A stretch of DNA of 64,000 bases from Alisma plantago-aquatica (GCA_963693085.1 OY856409.1:1538967072-1539031071), one strand, 5' to 3'; positions 10,145 to 22,250 are shown, counted from the stretch's first letter. Notes: a model not told the origin generated them from the sequence alone. Made by a program: numbers and translations.

Positions 10145-11430
10145 GTGCTATCATGGGATCAAGAACTGATTATGGCAGATGAGTTGTCTAGGGAAAGTAT
10201 TCATGCACTCACCTCCTTAGCCCCTAATCTCCAAGAAGATGTCGATCCAATGCAACAACTACTTGAGAAGGATTGTCATCTCAAAGTAGCCACCGTGGCT
10301 GCAGACCGCAATAGTAGTTTGCTTCAAACTGTTGAACAAGGATTCACCCTAAAGCATCAGTTTGACACAGCAGATTCCCCTTATATGTGCATGGCAGAAT
10401 CGACGGGCCTCGAAAGCATTACTGCTCAAGTACAACAACTTCATGATAAAGATGTTGGACAAGGGAGGAGGCTCCAAGAGCTCATCGATTTGGTTACAAT
10501 CCAATTACAATTTCCATCACAAAACAATGAAGACTCTAGTCATCAAGACCGTTCCATTGGATTTGAAGAGGAGCATATCTCACCATCCTATTCATACCAC
10601 CAACTAGATTCACCAAGATTTTTCTGTGAAGAACAACCCACTTGGGGAAGCCCTTCATTCTATCCAGATGACCCGACTAATGAACCAATGGAAGATATGA
10701 GTCATAGGCATGAATGGTCTATGATGACAATGATGAAGACTCTAAAATCCAAGTTTCCCCATAGGAAGAAGGTTGTTCAGAGGAACCAGAGTCAGATATT
10801 GAACCAGACCAGAGTGACATCTCTCATATTGAGACTTGTCATTTCACTTTGTGAAGTACGCCAACCATGGTTTGGAACAATTTGTTCGATGACAACGATG
10901 ACAACTGCTCGATGTGGAGTAGTGAGTATACTGACGATAATGAGTTGGAGCACTACGATCCACCATTTACACCCTTACCTTTACAAGGTAGGGTGGATGT
11001 CAAGGGGGAATGATGGACGGTTCACTACAACATGGCTGTTGAGCATGAAGATACCCCTGACTCCACACCAGGTGATAAGCTTGGGGTGGTAGAACCTGAT
11101 TGGATGACTCAAACTGTACAAACTGATTCTTCAGGGAGTACTTCTTGTTCAAAAGATGATTGGATGACTCAGACTATACATGATGATTTATCTCAGCATC
11201 CAACCTTAAGTGTAGAGATGGAGAGAGAAGATATGAGTCCTCCAAAAGACATCCAACCTCTCTCATCCATCTCATCATGTGTAAACATCCTGGGATCTTC
11301 ATATTTAGATTCATATAATGAAAGGTACCCTGAGGATGATATGCCGAAAAATTCATCCCAGTACAGCTCAAATCAATTCCAGCATCGAGATGACTTCACT
11401 GAGTCACCATATTTTATTCCTCTTCTTTAG
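10145..11430 (+). pseudogene. Unrecognised internal reading frames of the nested element
   Basis: A 315-codon frame (10145-11092) overlaps a 132-codon frame (11032-11430) in another register. The first is Gln/Glu-rich and helical looking at its N-terminus. The 132-codon frame repeats DWMTQT twice and is rich in Asp, Ser and Pro. No zinc knuckle, protease or polymerase motif is present. In the overlap, acidic stretches continue in other frames, so an original longer ORF has probably frameshifted. It may be a divergent gag or an element-specific protein; I do not recognise it. Confidence 0.35.
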
Positions 11431-13117
11431 ACTCGAGAGGGCCCACATCTCTACCTATTCTACTCCTATTATGTGGCTGAACCCGTCGGTAAGACACAGG
11501 TGACACTGGCCCCAAAACTTAGGATTTGGGATCCCAGTGTCAGTATTGTGGGGCAGCCACCCCCTTTTCCCTTACCCACCCTCTCGCCCTTTTTTATTAC
11601 AATAAATTTTGTTTTTCATAACCTTTCTTAGATAGTTTTCTTTCCTCTAAATGTTTTAACTTTCCTTGCATACATGCATCATTTTCGGACGTTAATAATT
11701 TTCCCACCCTATCTTACATGCATTCCCACCTCACTATTTCAAGTTTAAGTCTTTGCTAGAGGAAGATCAAAATTTTAAGCTTGGGGTGGTGGGCTTCGCC
11801 CTTCTATCTCTTCATCCTTCTTGCATGCATGTTTACTCCCTGCATTTAGTTTAAAATTTTCAAAAAATTTTAGCTTTTTAGCTTTGCAATTATGGCTATA
11901 TGGTGTGAATCTAATAGATAAGTGCTTGACTGTATGCCGAGATGCACAGTTTTCATCTTAAAAATTGCTTGACCTTTTACTTGGCTTGCTCTTTGACTGT
12001 TTCCTTGAGTTTGGCAATAAATCTAAGGTTATGTACCTTTCCCATAGCTTAAAGCTAAATTCCCTTGATCTATGTGTTGAATGGAAAATCCATGGTAAAG
12101 AACTGTTGGAATGAGCTAAATCACGATTAAAGTCTCCTAGCTATGAATTTCACAAGCTTGCCTCTATTCTAAGGATTCTTGAATCATAATTGCAACTTTT
12201 CACACAGGTGTCAAGCGGATCATGATGAGTTTTGAGCTATAATCAAGATAAAATGTTTTTCCTTGATTGGCTACGTGCCTTCTCACATTAGATTGAGTGA
12301 AAAAGATGAAAACTATAAAAATGTGCAAAAAGAGGCTTGACCACCCACAAAATCCCAAAATATCTATATAGTTCTCACCCAAGCCTACAAATAGAATGCA
12401 GATGATAAAAGTCTGAGTGTGAACAATAAATGAGTGTTGTTTTCTCTTTTAGGAGAGCTGAGGATGGTGCCCAGCCAGTGTATGACTGCGCTCATGAACG
12501 CGGATATGTCGTGCCTGATAGTACCACTCTAAAAGCTCATTAGAGAGTCACTAGGACCCCCCTAGGTGACCTATGAGACTGTCTCAGTAGCAGGGTTGGT
12601 TTGAGCACAGTACGAGGAGTTCATCTCACTGCTTCGGGCTAACTGGATCGGACTGTAGGGAATGTGTTCGCTACATGGACCAACCTTATGTAGATCGGGA
12701 TTCTCATAAGTCATTAGAGTCCTTTGCTTTGTTTCTTAGGACATGAATATGTAAGAGGCACATTGATTCCCGATTGGTATGCATGGATTCATGGGGGTGG
12801 CTCATTGCTAATCACCTGCGTGATCACCTATGTGACAACTCTTTAATGTTTAAATAATTATGATTCAAACCCTCATGAGTATCGACAAGATGTAGTGAAT
12901 TTGCTTAATCTTTCTTGGAAACTCTTTGATCTTGCTTTGGCAGGGTTGTGCATGATTGGTGGGGGTTTGTTTTGAAATGACATGGATCAAGAGAATTGAT
13001 GTTTTAAACTATTTTTCCTAACCTTAGCAACTATTGCCAAGCTTAATTTGGATGTTATCTTTTGTTCTTTGAGCACAGTCTTGCTTGAGGACAAGCAAGT
13101 TTTAAGCTTGGGGTAGT
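11431..13117 (+). other. Non-coding 3' internal region of the nested element
   Basis: There are no open frames of note. The polypurine motif AAGCTTGGGGTGGT occurs upstream at about 11080 and again at about 11777, and the version used next to the LTR, AAGCTTGGGGTAGT, at 13104-13117. The rest is AT-rich transcript-like sequence. Confidence 0.6.
13104..13117 (+). promoter_or_regulatory. Polypurine tract
   Basis: AAGCTTGGGGTAGT directly precedes the TGATAACACCC start of the 3' LTR, the position for plus-strand priming. Confidence 0.8.
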
Positions 13118-14793
13118 TGATAACACCCAAATTAGCGCATATTCTCTATGCATTTTATCTATGGTTTTATATCACTTTAGTCCTAATATGCACCCTTTTG
13201 CTCATGTTTTATGCTTTTTGTCTCTCCATTAGATAATGTAGTTAGAATAGCCAATAATGTAGCTAATTAGCCAATTTTAGACTTGCAGGCACCAAAACTA
13301 GCCAATTTTGGGACTCTTAAGGACCAAACCTAAAAAGACAAGAATTCCAGCAGCTGCCCGATATGGTCTAGCAGATACAGCTGCCCGATACGGCCACCCG
13401 ATACAGCTGCCCGATACGGCCTGCCTGATACAACTGCCCCGATACTCCCCCTGCCCAACACGGTCGTCGAGCGAAGGTCATATTGGTCGGCCTGGTACAT
13501 CAAGATTGAAGCCACATATGAAGGACACGTGGACCAATAAAAGCTACAAATCCCATCAACTCGCTGCCTATATATAGATGCTACCACCCTTCAGAGAGCC
13601 ATAGGAGCCGGGAGGAGGACCCTACAAAATCTAGTGCCTAGACCAAGGAGCTAGTGTGTTGAGTTCCTCAAAAGTCTATTGCCCGATACAGCTTGCCCGA
13701 TACAGCCTGCCCGATACGACTTCTCGATACGGTTTGCCCGATATGGATGCCCAATATGGCCTAGAGAGAGAGAGAGCAGACCGAGGAGTCCAGAGGGACG
13801 AGGAGAAGACCCAAAGGGCGAGATCTGGCCTGCACGGAGGCCGAGGAGCGAGAGCCACATCTCCTCTACGGGCTATATCTCTTCTCTCTTCTCTTTCATT
13901 CTACTACATCCCTTTGTTTCTTATACAAACAATATTCACCCATCCTTGTTCGGTGCTAACCATGCTTTTCTATGGCTAGTTAGCTCCTTCTTGCCTATGT
14001 AGCCCGATCTGGGTGTGTTTATATACTTTTTCCTTAAGCATGTAGATTTATATCAGGTCTAGTATGTTGCATGTTTTATTTTCTCTTTCCGGGTTATGAT
14101 TGCTAGTATGGTTGATCCCTTACTCGCTTGAACTGCTATTTCTGCCTATATCGAGAGACCCATTGTAGGAATAGCTAAGAGACGATAGTTTGGATCTGAA
14201 CCTGAGAGGAGGACGATCCAAGGCATTCTATTTATAACACCCCGGAATATCCCAAGACCCGAGAGGGAACTTAGCGTATTCTGAGGTGTCGATATGTCAT
14301 TCCTCGAGAGAGGGTCAATGACATATTGTTGATGGTTTTAGTCACGCATCGTGAGTGCGAGTGGGATGACCCCACATGACAGATGCCACTGTGCATACTA
14401 GATGCTTGATTGGGTGTTCAAGAGTTATCTACGCCCAAGAACGAGTGCATAGACTGCCCCGTTTGTGGTTACATAGCCAGGGACTCTCTTTCTCTAATTA
14501 GTAGAACCTCGGGCTCTATTTTGTTTCATTTTCTTTTCTTTTCTTTTCTTTTCTTTTCTTTGTTTTTGTTTTATATCGTGACAACCTGCTAGACTAGTTC
14601 TAGCACTTACTTTTCATTGACTATCACTTTTATCTTGTCTGACTAAAGAACGAAACCTATGGCATCCTAAAAGTCACCACGTCCCTGTGTTCGACCTCGT
14701 ATATCTACTTCGACCCTGTAATAAAGTTGCGGGCGTCCTAGAAGGATTCATGTTTATAAATGTAAAGTTGGACCTGCCTTTTAGGTGAGATCA
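13118..14793 (+). repeat. 3' LTR of the nested element
   Basis: Same ends and order of motifs as 8178-9799, slightly longer (1676 against 1622 bp), with scattered substitutions. The following bases resume copia gag on the minus strand. Confidence 0.9.
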
Positions 14794-15463
14794 ACTTTGC
14801 CCTTGCGCTTGGACTTGCCCTTCTTGCTGTTGATCATCCTCACAGACTTAGGCTTGTCCTTCTTCATCTGTGTCTCAGCTGTCCTCAACATGCCCAACAA
14901 CTCTGATAGTGGCCTATGAAAATTGTTCATGTTGTAGTTCATCACAAATTGACTGTAGGATTCTGGAAACGATTGCAATATCACGTCAGTAGCAACTCTT
15001 GGCTCAGTGGAAATCCCAGTCTTGTCAGGTTCTCTACATACCCAATCATCTTGATCGTGTGAGGACCAACTGGATCTCCTTCTGTCATGAGGCACTTGAA
15101 CAACACCCTGGAGACATCATATCTCTCTTTCCGTGCTTGATCTTCATACATTTTCTTGAGATGCTGAATCATCTCAATGGCACCCATGTTCTCATGTTGT
15201 CTGTGCAACTCGTAGTTTATGGAGCACAACATCAAGCACTTTGCATCAATGGCATCATCCGAATGCTTCTTGTAAGCATCCCTTTCTGCCTTTGGTGCGG
15301 TAGGAGCAGGTTCCTATGGAATTGGAGTATCAAGGACATAGAGCTTTCGCTCTTGAGTGAGAACAATTCTCAATATCCTAAACCAGTCGTGGAAGTTACT
15401 CCCATTCGTCTTGTCCTTTTCAAGGACCGATCGCAAAGAGATGTGATTGTTGTTTGTTGCCAT
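14794..15463 (-). pseudogene. Copia gag N-terminal part
   Basis: The ATG at 15461-15463 opens MATNNNHISLRSVLEKDKTN, the characteristic start of plant copia gag (RSVLEKDKLNGxNFxDWxRNLRIVL). Motifs follow in order: FHDWFRILRIVLTQERKLYV, DDAIDAKCLMLCSINYELH, and later TDVILQSFPESYSQF and YNMNNFHRPLSELLGMLRTA. Defects are an in-frame TAG after DTPIP and a frameshift near 14985-15000. The frame runs into the insertion point at 14793 in a Lys-rich linker and resumes at 8177. Confidence 0.85.
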
Positions 15464-16631
15464 TTTTTACTACAAAAGGAAAATATGCAATTTCAGTCCA
15501 AAACTCAATTTTGACTTATTTGATTGATTTGAAAAGTTAACCATATAATTAAGCCTTTAATTAATTATCGCTCCCACTATTTTTGTTCAAATTGATAGCC
15601 CTCACCATTAATTCGGAAGATTGCAGCGAACAATCTTCTAGTGGGCAAGATCCTAAAATCCTCTTAAGTCATGGACCAGATAGGGCTGTCACCCACAACT
15701 TAGATCTTCCAGGTAGGCAACTTTTGCCAAATGCATCATATGCAACTCTTGAAAGATGTCATGTGCAACTCCTTGCCATGATCACCTCCATGCCTCAAGG
15801 TACTAGATCCCATCTAGATCACCTTGTTAAGTCTGACCCAAAGACAACACAATGAATATGCACCCATCTAGGGCAGGCCCACATATCCATCCTTCACGCT
15901 TCCACGAGATAGACGGTGCACCACGCTAGGGCGTGCCCACACTTGGCCGATCAAGCTTTTCACGTGTGTCACATTTGGAAGGCATCTAAAACTTTAATAT
16001 TTAATGAGGTATTTGGTTTTATAGGTACATATACATATCCAATCACCATAGTTTATAGTACATATCATATACATGCTATATCCCACAGAAAACATGTGAA
16101 CGATAAAAGTGATGATTATGGCCATCCTAATGTGTTTCCTCGAGCCAAGAGGAAACACAATCATCTATGTCCTTGAATCGATTGTCTCTGTCGTCGTCAG
16201 ATGTCCTCCGTTCTTTAACATAATAGGAAATAAAATCTATCCTATTCTACATTATAAAAGGGAAACCCCAAGTTACATTCGGGGGGGGGGGAGCAAAGAT
16301 AGGAAAGAAATCTCGAGTTATCTCGAGTTACATCAAGAAAAAGGAGGTAGGGAATCGGTTCACAGACCGAGATGCAAGCAACCACATACAACCAAGCACA
16401 CACATAGGGTTAATTGGCCATAACCACGCTATAAATCCACCACAAAACTCATTTAAGGGCGACGCGTATCGAGTGCATTCATATTACATATCATATATGT
16501 ATATTGGGATTTGTGGATTTTTGATTGGACATGCATAAAGACAATTCTATTCGCATCGTCTGCAATAAATAAAGGTAACAAATCAAAATCGATCATATCG
16601 ATAATCCTAAAGCATAGAGCATTTAACGTGA
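15464..16631 (-). other. Copia leader between primer site and gag
   Basis: About 1.2 kb between primer site and gag ATG with no convincing coding sequence. It holds a run of G at about 16280-16291 and a short direct repeat TCTCGAGTTA at about 16312-16331. Several open frames here are not family-like and are treated as chance. Confidence 0.6.
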
Positions 16632-16642
16632 CTCTGATACCA
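16632..16642 (-). promoter_or_regulatory. tRNA-Met primer binding site of the copia element
   Basis: The minus strand reads TGGTATCAGAG one base inside the LTR end, the standard initiator-tRNA-Met site of plant Ty1/copia elements. Confidence 0.9.
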
Positions 16643-17201
16643 CTGTTAGGTTTTAGGAGAATCAGAGAAGGCAGTGGAAACAAAAAAAATTCTTCTCCCC
16701 CAAACCCAGAACTAAGGAATCACGTCAACGCCTATACAGTAGGAAGGATGGTTTGTGGAATCATACCTTGTCCCAAGACTTGCTCAGCGATAATACCTCA
16801 CGGATCGCACAGTCTTCACCTCTGGTCTTGGACGGTGTCTGTACAGCTCCTGGTCTCACTGGGACTGACAACTCCAGGTCTAACCGGGACTGTCAGGATT
16901 GACAACTATCCTCTGAGTAGCAGGAGTCTCCTGCCTCTGAAGTAGTCCACACGGACCACCTCAAACTCCGATCTCCTTATCCTACAAGAAATCGGAAGGA
17001 GTCGCACCCTCCTGTCGGCGTACTAGTTACCATCACACTCTCCTGCCACTATCGCTTTCTGCAGTTGTCTTTCCCTTGTTGTGCCTCCCTTATCGGGTAG
17101 TACTTGCTCGGGCTCTCTCAGTTAGCAAAACCAGAGAGAACGATAACTTTGCAGAGCAATTGGTGTTCTGAGTTGTGTTGTCAGAGAAGCCCCCAATACC
17201 C

Positions 17202-17211
17202 CTATATATAG
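17202..17211 (-). promoter_or_regulatory. LTR TATA box
   Basis: TATATATAGG on the minus strand within the copia LTR, followed by a GGGTATTGGGGG leader; the likely core promoter. Confidence 0.6.
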
Positions 17212-17329
17212 GAGGGTCATGGGACATAGTTCTCTATCCCGGGCAATGTGGGATTAAAGCAGGAGTAGAAGGGTTCGAGATTTTCCACAAAACTGACATA
17301 TAGCAGTAGCTAAACCGATCATTTCACTA

Positions 17330-17700
17330 ACTGAAACACTTGTTTTGGCCCCTGAGCCGATCGGCTGGGACCTGAGATGATCATTTGGGGCTCTCAACCG
17401 ATCGGTTGGTGCCCTGAACCAATTGGTTCATGGTCCTGATCCAACTCAAATTGAATTTTCATGTTTGTTTCCAACTAATCCAATATAGTTCTTGTCCAAA
17501 TCGAATTTGTACAAGTGAAACAAATATAGTTACAAAATAGTCTTCTTATTTTCCAAACGATCTCAGTTGGTCACGCGAACCGATCGGTTCAACGATTGAG
17601 CCGATCATTTGGTGACACATGAGCCGATCGTCTTACTGTATGAGCTGATCGGTTCAACAACCTGAGCCGATCGGTTCATCGCATGAGCCGATCGATTGGA
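17330..17700. repeat. Palindromic GAGCCGATCGGTT word cluster
   Basis: About ten imperfect copies of GAGCCGATCGGTTC and ACCGATCGGTT are spaced 20-40 bp apart, just upstream of the LTR TATA box on the minus strand. Their position suggests a promoter or enhancer array, which is inference. Confidence 0.75.
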
Positions 17701-18889
17701 GTAGCAGACTGTGCAAATAAGTCAATTGCAGTTTCAATCAATCTGATACTCTCAATCAATTGGTCCAACACCTTAAATACTATGATATTGTGCTATCAAT
17801 TAATTGAGTGTTTAATTGAACTAATAAACTCCTTTAGTAATCAATCTTACCAAGGTTTCTGGATAAACTCCTCTTTCATATTAATTCCTATGTGTGTGAC
17901 CCTGCAGGTACATTTCACGTTGGCAGTGAAAGTTCATAACACTTATGACTTCACAAGAAAAAGAGCGATGCCTAGTCGCACATCAGTGTTACCCAAGTAA
18001 AAATGAAAGTTGGAGAACAACTTTCAATCCTACAATCCGTGAATGGTATTATAGTGAATGTATAATTCCTTTGTCACTGATATCCCGAATGAACTCGAGG
18101 CATGGAGCAGTCATCCTGTCAATGTTCATTCACTTCCTTGATCTCAAAGTAGATTGGAGGAGATATGTATGACATCAATATCACATACTGATTCATACAT
18201 GTGTGCACGTCTATCTCAATCATACTCATCAAGTGGCCATGGATATCAAACTTCCTTAGGAGGGACAAATCGCATATATATCACTCACCCCTCAAAAGCC
18301 CCATGTGTCAAAGCCATCCAATCATCACCTTTACAACAATCCATATTTCAGGACTGTGTTTGATGATGTCAAAGTTTACCCAACGACATGTGTTGAGTGT
18401 AGTGATTTCAAGTCAAATAATCACACTCACCGCCATCACTGTAAGAACTGACTGTGACTACCATGTCATGGTTCCATGTGTCAAACTCATGGTGGGTCTG
18501 TTCGGTACACTTGTTCTCTAACAAGTACCTATGTGTTTGGTTTGATATCTCCATATCATAACTAATGAGATTCTGTCATCAACCAACACCACAATCTAGT
18601 CTTGTGTGTCATTGTTGTCTATCAACCTTCCACAATGACATCCGACTAGGGACATAATGAGAATGTACAAACTCTTAGCATCCGTATGATCTCATCGTTC
18701 AGGTCCTGAACCTGAAGACATACGTCATTGAGTTCTGTCATTCTCTAGACATTCAATCTGTTCTATATTTATCTCATATGATTGAATCAGAAAGAATTGG
18801 AAGCTTGCCTTTGATGTTTATCAAATCAATCTTAATGTATCCCACCAATCATCCTATGATTGGCTCTCATGACATACACACCAACACAT

Positions 18890-19288
18890 TTAAGCAATGG
18901 TGGGCGTATTTTGGATAATAGTGAGCGTATTCAAGTAAAATTCGGGGCATTGAGTAGGGAAGTAGTGGGCGCATTCAGGTAAAACTGGGCGCATTGAGGT
19001 CTATAATGTGCACATTAAAAAAAATAGGCACATTCAAGCAAATGTAGGCGCATTCAAGCAAAAGTAGGCACATTTAAACAATATACTAGACGAATTCAAG
19101 CAAAATTGGGCGCATTGAGGGCTATAGTTGGTGCATTCAAGAAAAAGTGGTCGCATTCTAGCAAAAGTGTGCGCATCAAGCAATAATGGGCGCATTCAAG
19201 TAAAAGTGGGTACATTCAAGTAATAATGAGCGCATTCAAGCAGTAGTGAGCGCATTTTAGACAATAATGGGCTCATTCAAGTAAAAAA
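18890..19288. repeat. Minisatellite of 20-22 bp units (about 19 copies)
   Basis: Degenerate units close to GGGCGCATTCAAGCAAAAGT repeat head to tail. The array directly touches the copia LTR end at 18886, and the first bases after the LTR already fit a unit, so the copia appears to have inserted into the array. Confidence 0.9.
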
Positions 19289-21071
19289 TCATTAGTTATT
19301 CTTTTTTTACTTCCCTCCTCTCTTCTTTTATTCCCTAAATTTGTTTTCTGTTTTTTTTTAATATGTCAATATTGATCTTATTGGAATGTACTTTTTATAA
19401 GGATTGTAATACATTTTATATCATTAAAAAATATCTTCTGATTTAAAAGTTACAAGAAAAACAAACAAAAAAGAAAAAAAAATCTGGCACACTTGCAGGT
19501 GGGAGCAGGTGGGCAGGAGTTGACAGGGGCTGACAGGTGACTGACAAGCGTGGCAAGGACTGGCACCTGACTGGCAGGCACAAGTGGTGGTAGACGCGTC
19601 AAAACTCGTGATTTTGCGAGGGTGCGTGAAGAAATTTTAACCTTATTTTACGTGATGCAGTATGGCGGGATCCAGATGAGTAAGACTTCCCCCAACTTAT
19701 CTAAAAAAGAAATTCAAGCCAAGCTGCAGCATGCGGAGCACCGCCAACTACGGACATGCCATCTTGCTCGGACACAGCAAAGCCGTTGCCAAATATGTGC
19801 ACAATCATAACAGCCTGACTGCCACTGAAATGCCGAGTTCATCTGCTATTGAACTGCACTGCCACCGGAAGAGACTTTTTTTACCTCTGCTGCCGTTCTA
19901 CCTACAAAATCGGCGATGCCCCCTCTCGACAGCGGAGCAATACCATTTCAAGGGCACTTCTGTCAAGTCGGTGAGGATTACATGTAGGACAGGCTTGGTT
20001 TCCCGGATTTGGTTGTATTGTATTGTATTTCCATATGCAGAAAACTCATATTTGGTTTGCGACGATCCAAAAATAACATTAATCTCGAAATTTTCAGACA
20101 TAAAAAAATCCTACATTTTAATTTTATTAAAATTTTCCGCGATGCCAAAATCCAACTGTTGTCGCTGGCCCGTGGATCAGAAAAGAAATAAATCATATAT
20201 TTCGCAAATTCAAGCAACCAACTGTAAAATTTTTATTTACTAGATTTTGACAATGCATATTTTATAAAAATATAATAAGTAAATATATGATTCTTGAAAA
20301 TCTAACAAATCAAATATGCCCTTAATTGCACGGGCTGTCATACACAAACCAAGAAATACGTTGATAATCAAAATCATCCACATATATAATAAATAAAGTA
20401 AAGTAGTAAACACAAGATGGGATGGTCATGATCCACATTAGTCGTATCTACAATATGCATTGCAACCAACAGAAAACTTTATTTACTGAGTCAGCTATTA
20501 AGTACTTATCAATATCTTATGTATGCGTAAAGATCTTATTTCCTTAGTCTAGTTGCGGGCGGGACCGGCGGGTCAGCCTGAAAAACAGTGTAATAAAATG
20601 CATCGTCGATCGTTAAGTCCAATATTTAGGTTGACTAATCGCTTACATAGAATTCTCCAACCAGTAGTAGTATGTTATTATCTTACAAGGGCTTAAAATA
20701 TTACGAAAAATCACAGAAACCATATACCACTTTGATTTTCAATGCCGGATTCAGAAAGTAAAATTACGAGTGTAATACGACTGATAAATAAGTTAGGAAT
20801 GATTGTTACAAAATAAATGATTAGACCATATGTGGGATATACGTTTTTGTTTAATTTTTTGTGAGATTGTTATCATAAAGTGCATGCAATAACTAGAGTT
20901 TGAAACTTATTCTTACATAGAAAACAACATAAATCCATGAAAGGGTCTAAAAGATAATAAGTTGTTAAATAGAATTAGATATCTTAGAATATGATGTGGG
21001 ATGGGGACCGACACCTGATGAAAGTATTGACCACCAATGATGAAATTTTCATCAAGAATTGATAACATGAA
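19289..21071. other. Unassigned AT-rich DNA
   Basis: Around 19490-19620 short words such as GGCAGGTG and TGACAGG repeat. A 170-codon frame at 19731-20243 and smaller frames have no recognisable domain and no similarity to the neighbouring elements; they may be a captured gene fragment or chance. From about 20250 the region is AT-rich and featureless. Confidence 0.5.
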
Positions 21072-21650
21072 AGTATAACTCTATATAATTCATGCAAAAA
21101 AAATGTAATATGATGAATTAATTATTGAATGTATTTAAAAAGAAGAACAAACGAAGGAAATTATAAAAAAAAGATGAAAGAACATAACAATTGGAATATT
21201 TATTTCTGTTTATTTTAGGATATAAATCTTACTAATATTTTCAGCGAACCTCTCCCAGACAGGGCCAAATTGGACTCACCTTAGTAAAGTAAACTGTGGG
21301 ACTAGACATGTGGTGGAAGTCACCCACGTGCCACACCCAACAACATGAAATGACGTCAAAAGGAAGCTCTAAATAGTAAAGTATAACTCTATATAGTTCA
21401 TGAAAAAAAATATAATAAGATGAATTAACTATTGAATGCATTTACATATATGAAGAAACAAAGGAAATTAACAAAAAAAATAAACATGAAAGAATATAAC
21501 AATTGATATATTTATTCCGGATATAAATCTTACTAATATTTTTGACAAACCTCCCACGGACATGTCGTATTGGACTAACCCAAGTACAATAAATTGTAAG
21601 ACTAGACATGTAGTGGAAGTCACTACGTAACATGAAATGTCGTTAAAAAA
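21072..21650. repeat. Diverged tandem duplication of about 300 bp
   Basis: Two copies, starting AAAGTATAACTCTATATA at about 21073 and 21377, run in parallel through GATATAAATCTTACTAATAT and GACTAGACATGTGGTGGAAG (one base differs in copy 2) to AACATGAAATGACGTCA-like ends. They differ at many positions. Copy 1 contains CCACGTG, a G-box-like word that copy 2 has lost. No coding frame. Confidence 0.85.
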
Positions 21651-22027
21651 GTTGGCCCCTGGCTGGTGTACATGTCATTACTTTATTTTTTTATTTTGTC
21701 CCCAAGAGGTTCTGAATCCAAGGCCTTTGGTTTAACATGACACCTCACTTTCTGGTTAGCATTACACTCCAAGTTGTATATGAAATTATATATGATGAAT
21801 TATGGATTTCATGCCCCTCCTAATTTATATACATGTTGACATATTATTGTTGCTAGAACTGAATCTTTTTGTGCATTAGCATGCAAGTAGTATACAATAT
21901 CCAATATTGGATCTATCCTATACCAGGTCTTGTCATAATTGATTCTTTAACTTAGATATGTTTTCATGATAGCCTCTATTATTACTTCTACTTGACGAAG
22001 TTTGTTTTGGTTGTTGATATATTTATG

Positions 22028-22250
22028 GAGCGTTTGGTAAAATGTTTGCATTTATTAGTGGAAAATAAGTGACATTTGCATGTATTAATGGAAAATGAGT
22101 GTTCAATAGAGTTTATCGATGACTCCAAACAGACAATATAGTATGTATGATAGTGGTGGGTAATTGTGTGTTTGACAATACAATTGGTAGTGATTGACTA
22201 ACTGCCTGTGATTGCCCATAGTTTCTCAGGCAATCACAACCACTTTACCA
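22028..22250. mobile_element. Possible hAT-type MITE
   Basis: One end reads GAGCGTTTGGTAAAATG and the other, complemented, TTATTTGGTAAAGTGG. The shared TTTGGTAAA resembles hAT-MITE termini. No convincing 8-bp target duplication was found. The flanks (21651-22027 and 22251-23246) are AT-rich with nothing recognised. Confidence 0.35.

Larger units (their letters stand above)
8178..14793 (+). mobile_element. Non-autonomous LTR retrotransposon (Athila/Tat-like ends), nested in copia gag
   Basis: Two long direct repeats, both starting TGATAACACCC and ending GAGATCA, flank 3.3 kb of internal DNA. Behind the 5' LTR is TTGGCGCCGTTGCTGGGGA, the primer-site type seen in Athila/Tat-lineage gypsy elements; before the 3' LTR is AAGCTTGGGGTAGT, a polypurine tract. 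Flanking pentamers are CCTTT and ACTTT, a target duplication with one change. No protease, reverse transcriptase, RNase H or integrase was found, so it must rely on an autonomous partner. The LTRs differ at many single bases and small indels, so the insertion is not recent. Confidence 0.85.
6468..18886 (-). mobile_element. Decayed Ty1/copia retrotransposon, split by a nested LTR element
   Basis: Read on the minus strand: LTR 18886-16644, primer site 16642-16632, leader, gag from 15463, interruption at 14793-8178 by another retroelement, gag zinc knuckle 8177-7989, then degraded integrase and reverse transcriptase down to 6468, where the CACTA terminus cuts it off. Its 3' LTR is not in the window. 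Joining the two gag parts keeps the reading frame, which shows they were one gene. Pol is far shorter than normal, so internal deletions also occurred. Confidence 0.8.
16644..18886 (-). repeat. 5' LTR of the copia element
   Basis: On the minus strand it begins TGTTGGTGTGTATGTCATGA at 18886 and ends CCTAACA at 16644, giving TG...CA with matching short terminal repeats. A TATA box (TATATATAGG, 17202-17211) lies about 560 bp before the LTR end, so U3 is roughly 18886-17230. Upstream of the TATA box, about 17330-17700 holds a cluster of palindromic CCGATCGG words. Confidence 0.8.

Noticed and set aside
16453..16945. Frames spanning the copia LTR border
   Set aside because: They cross the LTR end and primer site, so cannot be a conserved protein.
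19731..20243. 170-codon plus-strand frame as a possible gene
   Set aside because: No recognisable domain, no start context or splice logic, and overlapped by other frames; kept only as unassigned DNA.
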